From contig NZ_JAVAMO010000016.1 of the NCBI RefSeq assembly GCF_030758345.1, positions 60,857-124,856 of the forward strand: DNA of 64,000 bases. The letters are read 5' to 3'. This DNA is from Ruegeria discodermiae (GTDB lineage Bacteria > Pseudomonadota > Alphaproteobacteria > Rhodobacterales > Rhodobacteraceae). Positions 8,728 to 17,355 of this stretch are shown one piece after another (within the stretch, counting starts at the first letter, position 1; every line of letters starts with the position of its first letter). The notes below the pieces were generated by a model. That model saw nothing but the letters and a program-made list of their open reading frames with translations. It ran no database searches and was not told where the DNA came from. The position numbers were made by a program, and so were the translations under genes.

Positions 8728-9459
8728 TCAGATCTCTTTCTTGCCGCGCAGGGCGCGAATGGCGATGGGTAGCGCAGCCAGTACGCAAAGGCCCAGAATC
8801 GGCCCGATGATAAAGGGCTCCCACAGCAGCGACAGGTCCGGTGTCTCGCCCCGGTCGAACACGCCGCCCAGACCGACGCCGATCCAGGTGAACACGATTG
8901 CGCCCGGAATGATGCCCAACGCCGTTGTCATCACAAAGTTCCGCAGTTTCACGCCAACCAATGCTGGAACCAGATTGGCCACAAAAAACGGCACCGCAGG
9001 CACCAGCCGCAGCAGGAACAGCACTGAAATCTCGTTCTCGCGCAGACCGTCGCGCAGCTTTTTGATCGTTCCTTCCGAGGAATCGAGCTTCGCCGTCAAT
9101 GTTGCCCCCAGCCCCCAGCGCGCGGCCAGAAAGATCGCCGTGGCTCCGATGGTGGCCGACACCACATTCAACCCGGTGCCCATGCTCAGGCCAAACAGGA
9201 ACCCGCCTGTCATCGAGGCCACCGCCGCGCCGGGAAGTGAGAACGCCACGATCAGCACGTAGAGACCGACAAAAGCGGCGGCCATAGTCAGATAATTGCC
9301 GTCACGAAAGGCCAGCAGCGCCTCTCGATTGTCGCGCAGGGTCTCGAAACTCAGGTAATCGCCCAGCGTCACCGCCCCGATGACGGCAACGCTGAGGATG
9401 ACCAGTAAGGGGATATGCCGCGCCAGCCCGCGGCGCGGCATTTCTGATGTGTCGCTCAT
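8728..9459 (-). CDS. TVP38/TMEM64-family membrane protein
   Basis: A 243-residue inner-membrane protein of the TVP38/TMEM64 (SNARE-associated, DedA-like) family. It has about five or six hydrophobic segments and the family core FLFGLSMGTGLNVV ... LFLLRLVPAVPFFVANLVPAL. The start at 9459 is chosen because the first membrane helix follows directly (RHIPLLVILSV); an alternative in-frame ATG lies at 9486. The family is linked to membrane lipid homeostasis, and the role here is unknown. First gene of a three-gene operon with the flavin oxidoreductase and probably the histidine kinase. Confidence 0.85.
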   Translation of the reverse strand: MSDTSEMPRRGLARHIPLLVILSVAVIGAVTLGDYLSFETLRDNREALLAFRDGNYLTMAAAFVGLYVLIVAFSLPGAAVASMTGGFLFGLSMGTGLNVVSATIGATAIFLAARWGLGATLTAKLDSSEGTIKKLRDGLRENEISVLFLLRLVPAVPFFVANLVPALVGVKLRNFVMTTALGIIPGAIVFTWIGVGLGGVFDRGETPDLSLLWEPFIIGPILGLCVLAALPIAIRALRGKKEI

Positions 9460-9648
9460 GGTTTTCAGCTTTTTGTCGGATCTCATGTTGCCCCCAACAT
9501 GCGCCGCCTGGGCGTTTAGAAACAGATGCTTCACAACGCGTTGAAGTTTTGCCCGCCAATTGTGAGATAACGCCACGTATTCCGCCCGGATTGAAACCTT
9601 TCCCACCGGATCGACGCCATTTTTGTTGCAAAAGACGCTTCCGAGGGT

Positions 9649-9677
9649 TTGACTTACCCGGGAAGGGGCCGTAAAGG
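9649..9677 (+). promoter_or_regulatory. Possible rpmH promoter
   Basis: TTGACT at 9649-9654 and TAAAGG at 9672-9677 are separated by 17 bases, 71 bp before the rpmH start. The -35 is close to sigma-70 consensus; the -10 is weak. Confidence 0.35.
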
Positions 9678-9748
9678 ACGGACTTCGAATAACAGACCGG
9701 GAGGCGATTCCGCGCCGCGCCCGACCGCAAGAGATTGGAGACGGAGCG

Positions 9749-9883
9749 ATGAAACGCACCTATCAGCCTTCGAACCTGGTTCGCAAACGCCGCCACGGGT
9801 TCCGTGCGCGCATGGCCACCAAGGCTGGCCGCAAAATCCTGAATGCCCGCCGCGCCCGCGGCCGCAAGTCGCTGAGCGCTTAA
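9749..9883 (+). CDS. rpmH: 50S ribosomal protein L34
   Basis: A 44-residue, highly basic protein beginning [19 protein letters not shown], the hallmark of bacterial L34, which binds 23S rRNA in the large subunit. A GGAG ribosome-binding site lies 5 bases before the ATG. It heads the conserved rpmH-rnpA-yidD cluster found near the replication origin in many bacteria. The length is exactly that of the family. Confidence 0.98.
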
Positions 9884-9908
9884 GGCTAATCGACAGCAGG
9901 TATTGCTT

Positions 9909-10328
9909 ATGACACCGCCGGAGGCCCCCATGGATGGTTCGACCAGCCAAGGGAATAGCCCTCCGGCGGTGTCCGTTTGTGTGCCGATTATCGTGTTGCG
10001 CAAACGCGCCGAGTTTCTGAAAGCGGCCCGCGCGCGCAGGCAAGGCACCGCTTCAATGATGGTGCAGGCCCGCAAACGCGGCGCGGATGAGGCTGTCGGC
10101 ATACGCGCGGGCTTTACCTGTTCGAAAAAGGTCGGCAATGCCGTGGCCCGCAACCGCGCCAAGCGGCGGCTGCGCGAGGCGGCGCGGCTGGTGTTGCCCG
10201 AGCGGGGCAAGCCGGGGTGGGACTATGTGCTGATCGGACGGCGCGACGTTACCGCGAACCGCCCGTTCGATCTGTTGGTGCAGGACCTGCGCCATGCGTT
10301 GCGCAAATTGCATGCAGGTAAGCCATGA
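9909..10328 (+). CDS. rnpA: Ribonuclease P protein component
   Basis: A 139-residue RNase P protein subunit, which helps the catalytic RNA mature tRNA 5' ends. The signature RNR-type motif is present in [18 protein letters not shown] (about residues 76-93), with the surrounding basic helix and a C-terminal LVQDLRHAL. The N-terminal 25 residues before [20 protein letters not shown] sequence are a family-typical extension. ATG at 9909 is preferred; a TTG two codons earlier is possible. It sits 25 bp after rpmH and overlaps yidD by 4 bases. Confidence 0.96.
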   Translation: MTPPEAPMDGSTSQGNSPPAVSVCVPIIVLRKRAEFLKAARARRQGTASMMVQARKRGADEAVGIRAGFTCSKKVGNAVARNRAKRRLREAARLVLPERGKPGWDYVLIGRRDVTANRPFDLLVQDLRHALRKLHAGKP

Positions 10329-10558
10329 CCTTGTTTGCCCATGTCGTGGCCGTGCCGATCCGGCTCTATCGCCTGATCTTCAGCCCTTGGGTCGGGTTCA
10401 ACTGCCGCTATCAACCCACCTGTTCTGCCTACGCGCTGGAGGCGCTGGAGAAGCACGGCGCAATCAAAGGCGCGTGGATGGCCGCCAAAAGAATCGCGCG
10501 CTGTCATCCGCTGGGCGGCGACGGCTATGACCCGGTGCCGGACGACAAGAAGAGCTGA
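10325..10558 (+). CDS. yidD: Membrane protein insertion efficiency factor YidD
   Basis: A 77-residue YidD/DUF37 protein with the conserved core [21 protein letters not shown] and [13 protein letters not shown]. It is a membrane-associated helper of YidC-mediated insertion. It overlaps rnpA by 4 bases (ATGA). In this genome yidC itself lies 16 kb downstream, beyond the foreign segment at 11.7-24.8 kb, whereas the two are normally close. That gap supports the idea of an insertion between them. Confidence 0.96.
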   Translation: MTLFAHVVAVPIRLYRLIFSPWVGFNCRYQPTCSAYALEALEKHGAIKGAWMAAKRIARCHPLGGDGYDPVPDDKKS

Positions 10559-10563
10559 TCTGC

Positions 10564-11499
10564 TCAGAACAGTCCGAGATTGCCCTGCGTGGTGCGCGCC
10601 CGTGTCGGAATCACCTCTCGGTCCAGCTTGCCCAACAGGGTGTGGTGAAGGTCCTCATAAAAGCGCGGTGCGTCAAAGTACCAGCTATGGCTCGCTGACT
10701 TGCCGTCATCATAATCATCGCGGGTGTCATTGAAGAACTTGCCGCAATAGAGATTGACGGCCTTTTCATGATGATCCGCTGGCATGCCCACCCGGCCCAG
10801 CCGGCGTGACACGCCAACGCGCTTGATCTCAGAGACCGAGAGTATTTCGTCGAACGGGCTGTAATAACACGTCAGCCGCGTACATCTGCGCATCAGGGAA
10901 GACGTCTTGGGATTGCCGTTGCTGAAGGATTTCGACGACACATCCGCCGCCACAAAGGCGATCTGGCTGGTGGTCCAACTGGTCTGTGCGGTGGCATGGT
11001 CGTCATCTGCGTAATCCATCGCCTCGCGCACCAGATAGGTTCCCATGGAATGGGCCAACACATGGATATTATAGCGGCAATCCGGCGTCTGCATCCGAGA
11101 CAGCCGGTTGATGCCGTGGACAAACAGCTTGTCCGCCGAGCGGCGCGCATCAGCGCGATCCGAGTTGTAACCCAACACCGACCCGTCGCTTGGCCAATCG
11201 AAGCTGATGACCACCCCGGTAAACCCCTGCGCCTCCAGCCCGACGCGAATCTTCCGGTGACGTTCCAGCATCTCGAACTGCTCGGTGTTGAACCCGTGCA
11301 CAAAGACCACGATATGCCCGTTCTCTTCATCAGTGGCACCAGCCTCGTCCTGAACCCGACCAAGCCATTGCGAGACCGGCAGTTCGTGTTGTCGAGCGGG
11401 TTGCCGGACATTTGATGGAATCGCCAGATAGCGCGCGCCGCCCAGCCTGTTGGAGTAATGGTCACCGCTGCGGGCGCGGACGGAAAAGAAATAGTCCAT
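10564..11499 (-). CDS. Alpha/beta hydrolase, DUF900 family
   Basis: A 311-residue cytoplasmic protein of the DUF900 alpha/beta-hydrolase family. The strand-turn HIVVFVHGFN (about residues 61-70) supplies the oxyanion HG motif. The nucleophile elbow is AHSMGT (about 148-153), and FDEILS near residue 218 may give the acid. The esterase or lipase-like substrate is unknown. It is convergent with yidD, with only 5 bp between stops, and its start faces the ttcA fragment. Confidence 0.85.
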   Translation of the reverse strand: MDYFFSVRARSGDHYSNRLGGARYLAIPSNVRQPARQHELPVSQWLGRVQDEAGATDEENGHIVVFVHGFNTEQFEMLERHRKIRVGLEAQGFTGVVISFDWPSDGSVLGYNSDRADARRSADKLFVHGINRLSRMQTPDCRYNIHVLAHSMGTYLVREAMDYADDDHATAQTSWTTSQIAFVAADVSSKSFSNGNPKTSSLMRRCTRLTCYYSPFDEILSVSEIKRVGVSRRLGRVGMPADHHEKAVNLYCGKFFNDTRDDYDDGKSASHSWYFDAPRFYEDLHHTLLGKLDREVIPTRARTTQGNLGLF

Positions 11500-11606
11500 G
11501 GCTCAAACCTCTCGAAGTACAATGCTGGCCCAGCCTAACATCGATCTCGGGCCTTTGCAGCGCGACGTTTCGATAGTTTATGCCCGCAAGCTTGAAGAGA
11601 GGCGCA

Positions 11607-11728
11607 ATGCTGGACGATGACAGCGATCTCTCCCCTGTTCGCCGAGGCGCCCTCGACCACCGAGTTCAAGAAGCTGCACAAACGGATCGCACGCCGTGCC
11701 CGCAAAGCGACCGAGCAATACAGCATGG
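11607..11728 (+). pseudogene. ttcA: ttcA 5' fragment (tRNA 2-thiocytidine synthetase)
   Basis: The plus strand reads ISPLFAEAPSTTEFKKLHKR and on to ARKATEQYSM, which lines up with residues 8-42 of the intact TtcA at 23754-24677 ([20 protein letters not shown] ... EQYRM). After EQYSM the similarity stops abruptly, before the PP-loop SGGKDS. The probable original ATG at 11607 is out of frame by one with the homologous part, so there is also a frameshift near 11610-11617. The matching 3' end is at 24786-25120, same strand. Gene order (yidD side on the left, EAL/yidC side on the right) suggests this was the native ttcA locus, split by an insertion. Confidence 0.75.
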
Positions 11729-12184
11729 GCGGCGGACGGCGTCATAAGCACCTGATTTTGCTCGAAATAGAGGCAAGAGTCGCGCGTACAGGAACGACCG
11801 GTCTTCGTGTAGGAGCGATCTAGGCTTGGGACTGACTTCCAGATCAAGTGTCGATAGCTGTCAGCGATGTCTAAGGCAGGCTTTTCGGTTGATCACCTGT
11901 TCGCAGAAAACACAAACAGCGCAAGCGTTCGAATTTCTCAACAAAGTCGCAGGAAAGAGATCCTTCGCCGCATCTTTGAGGGCAACTCCTCCAATCTGTC
12001 AAAAGCGGTCATTTACAATCGAGGGTGCAACAACTGCCATGCTCAAGGCAGCACCAAAAGTGAGCAAAGCGCAGAGAGCGGACTTTGCAAAGTCCGGCGT
12101 GCGGCCCAAACCAATAGTTCGCCGGAAGCAAACGTCGCTGCTTTACCTACTGAGAGCAATCGCTAATCGTTAAAGCTCCCGATC
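11729..12184. other. Left edge of inserted segment, no recognisable gene
   Basis: From the end of ttcA similarity to the small-membrane-protein remnant I see no convincing coding frame on either strand. The frames that are open give low-complexity, non-conserved translations. Base composition is visibly less GC-rich than the flanking core genes. This is probably the insertion junction. Confidence 0.5.
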
Positions 12185-12480
12185 TCATAGTTTGGCGGTA
12201 GACCGCTTATTGCGCATCGCTTTAACAATTGGCCAGGCGATCACCAGAAGTGTGGCAATTACCAACATGGCTGCGACCGGACCTTGATGCGATGTACTGG
12301 GAACGGCTGTTTCGGATATCGGTGAAGAAATCGCAGTCGGCGCTTAGCATTCCAGCCCATGATACGCAGCACTGGTCGATCACCGGACATTCCCAAACAG
12401 TATTGCAGACCAAGCGCCAGCTGGATCAAACCGCGCGAAGGTGCAACATGCCGACCAAAGCGTGCGACACAACCAAGTCG
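12185..12480 (-). pseudogene. Probable frameshifted small membrane protein downstream of ccmI
   Basis: Directly after ccmI on the same strand a GTG overlaps the ccmI stop behind GGAG and reads IDLVVSHALVGMLHLRAV before stopping. Two more protein-like pieces follow in other frames: GLIQLALGLQYCLGMSGDRP (about 12350-12440), then GPVAAMLVIATLLVIAWPIV with a basic tail to the stop at 12185. Together they would make a roughly 100-residue, mostly hydrophobic protein. I read this as one gene with two frameshifts. The family is not recognised. The three pieces could instead be chance open frames. Confidence 0.4.
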
Positions 12481-12481
12481 A

Positions 12482-13894
12482 TCACTCTCCTAGATGCCTT
12501 TCTACCTCGGTGTCCAATCGTATCAAAATTTGGGTATTACCCGAAAAGCGCGCGCGGGCGGTTTCGTAAGAGGCCCGCGCCTTCTCGTCTTTCCCAAGCA
12601 CCGTGTAGGAACGAATCAGCATGATCCAGTCATCGGGGCTGTCGGGCTCTTCCTTCAATCGGGCCGCAAGCCCCTCAACCATCCCGGAAATCAGGTCAGC
12701 CTGCTCATCTGCGTCCATATTTTGTACCGCAGCCACCTGCTCAGCCGACGGGCCGGCTGGGTCTGGGCGCAAGAGATCCAGACCCAGCATGCGCATGGCT
12801 TCGTCCAGTTTTTGTTGCACAAAAGGCGCGGCGGCGTAGTGTTCGCGCGCGGTTGTGATCGCCTGTGCCGCGCCCGCGCTGTCGCCCTGTTCGGTCCGGA
12901 TCGTCGCCAGTTCGATCCAAGCCTGGTGATCCATGGGGTCCACCGCTAGTGCGGTTTCGAGCTCGGTTGCGCGGACCACTGCCAGATCGCTGGCGTTTGA
13001 GCCACCGGCGGCAGCGATCTCGGTCGGTGTGGCATCGGGCAGGTATTGCCGCACATCGTGTTTCAGAAACCGCGCCATGTTGACGATGTCGCGCCGCACC
13101 AGCGGCAACCACGGTGCATCCGGGGCCGAGGCGAAGGCCAGATCCGTCCAATCCAGCAAAGCGGTCTCGAAATCCTGCGCCTGCGCCTTGGACAGAGCGA
13201 CATAGTAGCGGGCGCGGGGGTCATCCACGGTTTGCAACACCTGCTCAAAGATCACCCGCGCCGCCGCAGGCACCTTGTTGCCATTGGCCAGAACCATGGA
13301 CTCGCCATAGGCCGAAAGGATGCCGGGACGGTCGCCGCCCAACTCCACTGCGCGCCTGTAAGCGTCAACGGCCGAGGCATGATCACCAGTTGCGGAATAA
13401 GAGTTTGCCAACGTCCACCAGGTCTCAAACGACTCGGGCAGCTCAGAGGTTCGCTGGATTAACAGCTGAATCCGGCTGTTGATATCCCCGGCAGAGGCGC
13501 GACGTTCAAGAATTTCGGTTTGACGGATCGCGAGCGGCTGATCGCTATCTTCGGGCGTGCCAAGCGCGGCGTAGAATGCGACGGAGGCGACCACATTGAC
13601 CCCGACAAGCGCCAAAGCCATTGGAAGGGACCGGCGCGACATCGACATGCCTGCCCCCAGATCGCGCGCGGCCTTGAGCGCCCGCTGCTCTATCTCGCGC
13701 TGAGCCGCGTCGCGCTCGGCCTCGGTGATCAGGCCCCTTGCGTGGTCCTGTTCCACCTCGTCGCGCTGATCGCGGAACACGGAAATCGCGCCCTCGGCAT
13801 CGTCCAGCTCCATCTGTCCGTTCCGCAGGAACGGGCGCGCGGTCCACAGCGCCAGCAGCGTCGCGATACCGATAATGATGAACCAGAATGTCAT
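12482..13894 (-). CDS. ccmI: Cytochrome c-type biogenesis protein CcmI
   Basis: A 470-residue CcmI (CycH). Two N-terminal membrane helices (about 2-20 and 91-110) flank a cytoplasmic loop with a leucine/charged zipper-like region. A large periplasmic TPR domain follows, with repeats such as WWTLANSYSATGDHASAVDAY and WIELATIRTEQGDSAGAAQA (each about 20 residues). CcmI presents apocytochrome to the CcmF-CcmH heme lyase. Its start overlaps the ccmH stop by 4 bases. It is the last complete gene of the fnr-ccmF-ccmH-ccmI operon. Confidence 0.93.
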   Translation of the reverse strand: MTFWFIIIGIATLLALWTARPFLRNGQMELDDAEGAISVFRDQRDEVEQDHARGLITEAERDAAQREIEQRALKAARDLGAGMSMSRRSLPMALALVGVNVVASVAFYAALGTPEDSDQPLAIRQTEILERRASAGDINSRIQLLIQRTSELPESFETWWTLANSYSATGDHASAVDAYRRAVELGGDRPGILSAYGESMVLANGNKVPAAARVIFEQVLQTVDDPRARYYVALSKAQAQDFETALLDWTDLAFASAPDAPWLPLVRRDIVNMARFLKHDVRQYLPDATPTEIAAAGGSNASDLAVVRATELETALAVDPMDHQAWIELATIRTEQGDSAGAAQAITTAREHYAAAPFVQQKLDEAMRMLGLDLLRPDPAGPSAEQVAAVQNMDADEQADLISGMVEGLAARLKEEPDSPDDWIMLIRSYTVLGKDEKARASYETARARFSGNTQILIRLDTEVERHLGE

Positions 13895-14373
13895 TGTGAT
13901 CCCTCCCCATCAAGAAGGTGCTGCGCCCGCGCGCGGTCCTCATCCGACAATACCTGCGCCCGGGCAGTCAACGGGCGGCCCCGAAGGTACATGATCAGAA
14001 AGAAGCTGCCCAAACCCAGCAAAACCAGCGGTGCCGACCAAAGCGCATAGGTATGCGCCGCCATCCGGGGTTTGAGCAGAACATAGTCGCCGAAGCGTTC
14101 TGAGACATAGGCCAGTATCTCACTGTCGCTGTCGCCCTCGATCATCCGCTCTCGGACGACGACGCGCAGGTCCTTGGCGATCCCGGCATTGGAATCAAAG
14201 ATCGACTGGTTCCGGCATTTCAAGCAGCGCAGCTGACGGCCGATATCACGCGCGCGTGCCTCTTGCGCCGGGTTGTCGAACATCTCGCCCGGATCAAGCG
14301 CCAGGGCGGGGATCGACAGTGAAAGCATCAGTATCGCGGCGCTGAGCAGACAGGCTGATAGGTGTCGTATCAT
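13891..14373 (-). CDS. ccmH: Cytochrome c-type biogenesis protein CcmH
   Basis: A 160-residue CcmH/NrfF protein. A signal peptide covers residues 1-25. The periplasmic three-helix domain carries the redox motif LRCLKCRNQS, in which the residue after the second Cys is Arg instead of the usual Gln. A C-terminal membrane anchor sits at about 107-128. CcmH reduces or holds the CXXCH cysteines of apocytochrome c during heme attachment. It sits 12 bp after ccmF and overlaps ccmI. No ccmG is present between ccmF and ccmH, unlike the common ccmFGH order. Confidence 0.93.
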   Translation of the reverse strand: MIRHLSACLLSAAILMLSLSIPALALDPGEMFDNPAQEARARDIGRQLRCLKCRNQSIFDSNAGIAKDLRVVVRERMIEGDSDSEILAYVSERFGDYVLLKPRMAAHTYALWSAPLVLLGLGSFFLIMYLRGRPLTARAQVLSDEDRARAQHLLDGEGSQ

Positions 14374-14385
14374 CGGTGCCCTTCC

Positions 14386-16362
14386 TTATTCTGCGGGCTG
14401 CAAGGCAGCGCGGGACCGGCTGGGCGCACCAACCCGCAAGCGGCGGTCGGAAAGCGACACCAGAGCGGATAGCGAGATCAGCAGCGCGCCGAGCCACATC
14501 CAGGGCACGCCCGGATTATAGTAGTACCGCATCACGAAACCGCCGCCGCCATTGGGGTCGCCCAGAACCGCGTAGAGGTCACCATGCCAGAGCGTCCGGA
14601 TACCCGCCTCGGTCGTGGGCTTCTGTTCGACCGGGTACCAGCGGCGTTCGGGTTTCAGCGTGCTGACAAGCGTACCGTCCCTGAACACTTCAACCGTCGC
14701 GATCGAGGTCTGGTAGTTCGGGCCGGTGGTGTTTTCGATCCCGTCCAGTACAAACGCGTATGGCCCGACTGCGATGCGCTCGCCCGGCTGCACGGTCTGA
14801 ATGACCTCGGATTTCCACACCGACACCGCGATCACGCCCGCTGCAGCGATGGCGAGGCCGCCATGACCCAGGTAAAGGCCCCAGGCCGAGCGCGGCAACC
14901 CAATAATGCGGCGCAGTGCGACATCCGGTTTCACCCCCGGCAGTCCGATGCGAACCGCCAGATCTTGCAGTGTTGCAACGGCCAACCAGAGCGCGATGAA
15001 CACGCCCAGCAGGCCCACGGGATCGCGTAACCCGGCAACAAGCAACACCAGCCCGAGTACGGCTGCGGCAACGATCGCGGTCAGCGCAGCCCGGCGTAGT
15101 ACGACGGCGCGGCGCGCGCGCTTCCACGATAAAAACGGCCCAATCCCCGCTGCCAACATCGCGATGCCAAAGATCGGCAGGAAGGCCTGATTAAAATAGG
15201 GCGCCCCGACACTGATCTTGGCGCCGTTGATCAGTTCAAGCGCCAGCGGGTAGAGCGTTCCGACAAACACCACCCCGCAGCCTGCGGCCATGAGCAGGTT
15301 GTTAACCAGCAGACCTGTTTCTCGCGACCAGATGGCAAAGACACCGCCCTCGTTGATCTGCGGTGATCGCCAGGCGAACAGCACCAGCGCGGCACCGATA
15401 TAAAGCGCCAGCAGTAACAGGATGAACGCGCCGCGTTCGGGATCTGTGGCGAAAGCATGGACCGAGGTCAGGATGCCCGAGCGCACAAGGAACGTTCCGA
15501 TCAGGCTCAGGCTGAAGGTCAGGATGGCCAGAAGGATCGTCCATTTCAGCAGCGCATTGCGTTTTTCTACCACGATGGCGGAATGCAGCAGGGCGGTGCC
15601 GATCAGCCATGGCATGAAAGATGCGTTTTCCACCGGATCCCAGAACCAGAACCCGCCCCAGCCCAACTCGTAATAGGCCCACCACGATCCCAGCGCGATC
15701 CCGGCGGTTAGGCCGGACCAAGCAATCAAAATCCAGGGGCGCATCCACCGCGCCCAGGCCGGATCAATCCGGCCCGTGATCAGGGCCGCCACCGCAAAAG
15801 AAAACGCCGTCGAAAACCCGACATATCCCAGATAGAGCAGCGGCGGGTGGAAGGCCACGCCAGGGTCCTGCAACAGAGGATTCATGCCTTGCCCGTCCAA
15901 GGGTGGCATCGCGACCCGTTCGAACGGGTTCGAGGTGAGCAGGATGAACAGATAAAACCCGATCCCGATCATCCCCTGCACCGAGAGGACGGTCGAACGC
16001 ATGCGCACTGGTATCATGCGCCCGAAGAGAGAAATCAGCACACCGAACAACGCTAGCATCAGCACCCAGAGCAGCATCGAGCCCTCGTGATTGGCCCAGA
16101 CTCCAGTCACCTTGTAGAGCATGGGTTTCGCGGAATGAGAGTTCAGCGCCGCGATCCGGACAGAGAAATCCGACACCACGAAAGCATAGGTCAACGCCCC
16201 GAACGCGGTTGCGATGCCCAGAAACTGGACCTCGGCAGCGCGGTCGGCAACCTGCATGGCGGATGCATTACCCCTCAGCATACCCCAGAGCGGCACGCAG
16301 GCCTGAATGATCGACGCAACCAGTGCAAGTATCAGCGCGAAATGCCCAAGTTCGACAATCAT
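14386..16362 (-). CDS. ccmF: Heme lyase CcmF / NrfE-type
   Basis: A 658-residue polytopic heme lyase subunit with about 15 hydrophobic segments. The tryptophan-rich heme-handling signature GWGGFWFWDPVENASFMPWL (about residues 232-251) is intact, and the HEGSMLLW motif (about 93-100) is typical of CcmF. With CcmH and CcmI it ligates heme to CXXCH cysteines in the periplasm. It overlaps the upstream fnr-type gene by 4 bases, showing cotranscription with the regulator. The length fits CcmF better than the shorter NrfE, though the F-H-I content mirrors nrfEFG. Confidence 0.95.
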   Translation of the reverse strand: MIVELGHFALILALVASIIQACVPLWGMLRGNASAMQVADRAAEVQFLGIATAFGALTYAFVVSDFSVRIAALNSHSAKPMLYKVTGVWANHEGSMLLWVLMLALFGVLISLFGRMIPVRMRSTVLSVQGMIGIGFYLFILLTSNPFERVAMPPLDGQGMNPLLQDPGVAFHPPLLYLGYVGFSTAFSFAVAALITGRIDPAWARWMRPWILIAWSGLTAGIALGSWWAYYELGWGGFWFWDPVENASFMPWLIGTALLHSAIVVEKRNALLKWTILLAILTFSLSLIGTFLVRSGILTSVHAFATDPERGAFILLLLALYIGAALVLFAWRSPQINEGGVFAIWSRETGLLVNNLLMAAGCGVVFVGTLYPLALELINGAKISVGAPYFNQAFLPIFGIAMLAAGIGPFLSWKRARRAVVLRRAALTAIVAAAVLGLVLLVAGLRDPVGLLGVFIALWLAVATLQDLAVRIGLPGVKPDVALRRIIGLPRSAWGLYLGHGGLAIAAAGVIAVSVWKSEVIQTVQPGERIAVGPYAFVLDGIENTTGPNYQTSIATVEVFRDGTLVSTLKPERRWYPVEQKPTTEAGIRTLWHGDLYAVLGDPNGGGGFVMRYYYNPGVPWMWLGALLISLSALVSLSDRRLRVGAPSRSRAALQPAE

Positions 16363-17141
16363 CCCGCGGTCTCCCTGATCGAGTTGCAGCCTGCCTGCGC
16401 CAGCCCCGCCATACTGTTCGCTCGCCGGAGTACCGCGACGGGCAGGCGCCGTTCGATCGCGGCGAAGTCGGGGACAGCGTATTCCGTGGGGGAAAAGAAG
16501 CGCACCAGCCCGCTTTTCTTTAGGCGGCTCATGATGCGGCTGACCGTTTCAGTGTTCAGGCCCAGATAATCGGCAATATCCTCTCGTGACATCGGCAGCG
16601 TGACCGCGCTGTCCGAGACGCACCGCCCCTTGGTTCGCACAACCATTTCGGCCAGAAACAGGATCACCCGCTCGGTGCTGTCAAGCCGCCCCAGCGTAGC
16701 CACATGCCGCGAGGCGGTTTCCAACTGCTTGTGGGTAACCCTGAAGATCGACAAGATGAAGCTGGGGTTTTCCCGCAGAGCCCCGGCATAGGACGAGAAA
16801 TCCTGCTCGCATATGACGCAATCATCCAGCGCCTCAAGCCAAGTATCCGACTCGGGTGCCGCAAGCAGCCCGCAGGTGGTCTCCCCAATCGTTTCAAGCG
16901 AGATGATCTGACGGCGCCCATCCTCAAATGTCCGGCAGATCGCGGCAGTGCCTTGAATGATGGTCCAGATTTTCAGACAGGCCTGCGCGCTGGCTACGAG
17001 CCGATCACCACGATTGAGCGAGATCAGATCGGTGCGGCTCTGCCGTCTTGCCGGGTCCTGAAACTGGCAGAACCGGCTGTGGCAGGCAATGCACTCGTCT
17101 GCCCCGCTGAGCGGGTGCCGAGCATCGGAACCGGTGATCAT
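16359..17141 (-). CDS. Crp/Fnr-family regulator with a complete Fe-S cysteine set
   Basis: A 260-residue regulator with a cyclic-nucleotide-binding-like domain, a dimerisation helix and a C-terminal HTH (MSREDIADYLGLNTETVSRI, about 194-213). The recognition helix ETVSR is the FNR/FixK type that reads TTGAT half-sites. N-terminal cysteines C17-x2-C20-x4-C25, plus C111 in DCVICEQDF, match the four ligands of the oxygen-sensing [4Fe-4S] cluster of E. coli FNR (20, 23, 29, 122). It leads the ccmFHI operon and is divergent from the 12-heme gene. Oxygen-controlled expression of both units is the natural inference. Confidence 0.9.
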   Translation of the reverse strand: MITGSDARHPLSGADECIACHSRFCQFQDPARRQSRTDLISLNRGDRLVASAQACLKIWTIIQGTAAICRTFEDGRRQIISLETIGETTCGLLAAPESDTWLEALDDCVICEQDFSSYAGALRENPSFILSIFRVTHKQLETASRHVATLGRLDSTERVILFLAEMVVRTKGRCVSDSAVTLPMSREDIADYLGLNTETVSRIMSRLKKSGLVRFFSPTEYAVPDFAAIERRLPVAVLRRANSMAGLAQAGCNSIRETAG

Positions 17142-17211
17142 TTCACTCTCCCTGGGCGCTTTTTTAGCTTCCTTGGTGAGGCGATGCTAAAGGTGATCGT
17201 TTTGTGTTTCT

Positions 17212-17225
17212 TTGAGATACATCAA
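17212..17225. promoter_or_regulatory. FNR-like box between divergent operons
   Basis: TTGAGATACATCAA matches the FNR/FixK consensus TTGAT-N4-ATCAA at nine of ten specified bases. It lies 71 bp upstream of the fnr-type start and 131 bp upstream of the 12-heme start in a 214-bp divergent promoter region. The adjacent regulator has the matching recognition helix. Confidence 0.7.
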
Positions 17226-17355
17226 GGTGCAGAACCCCTTATTTCTTGGGGTTTGAGGCTCAATTCAGAAATTCTGATAAATGTCAGGGCGCGATCACAG
17301 GGGCTCACGGTAGCGTGAGGGGAATCGGATTCTCAGCTCAACAGGAGTCTGCTCC

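Noticed and set aside
13891..16362. Possible nrfEFG operon for a CWSCK-type nitrite reductase
   Set aside because: The adjacent cytochrome has only CXXCH motifs and no CXXCK, and CcmF and CcmI lengths fit the general system, so nrf symbols were not used.
12494..16569. Long open frames on the plus strand opposite ccmI/ccmF
   Set aside because: They are antisense shadows of GC-rich genes, with low-complexity Arg/Pro-rich translations and no motifs.
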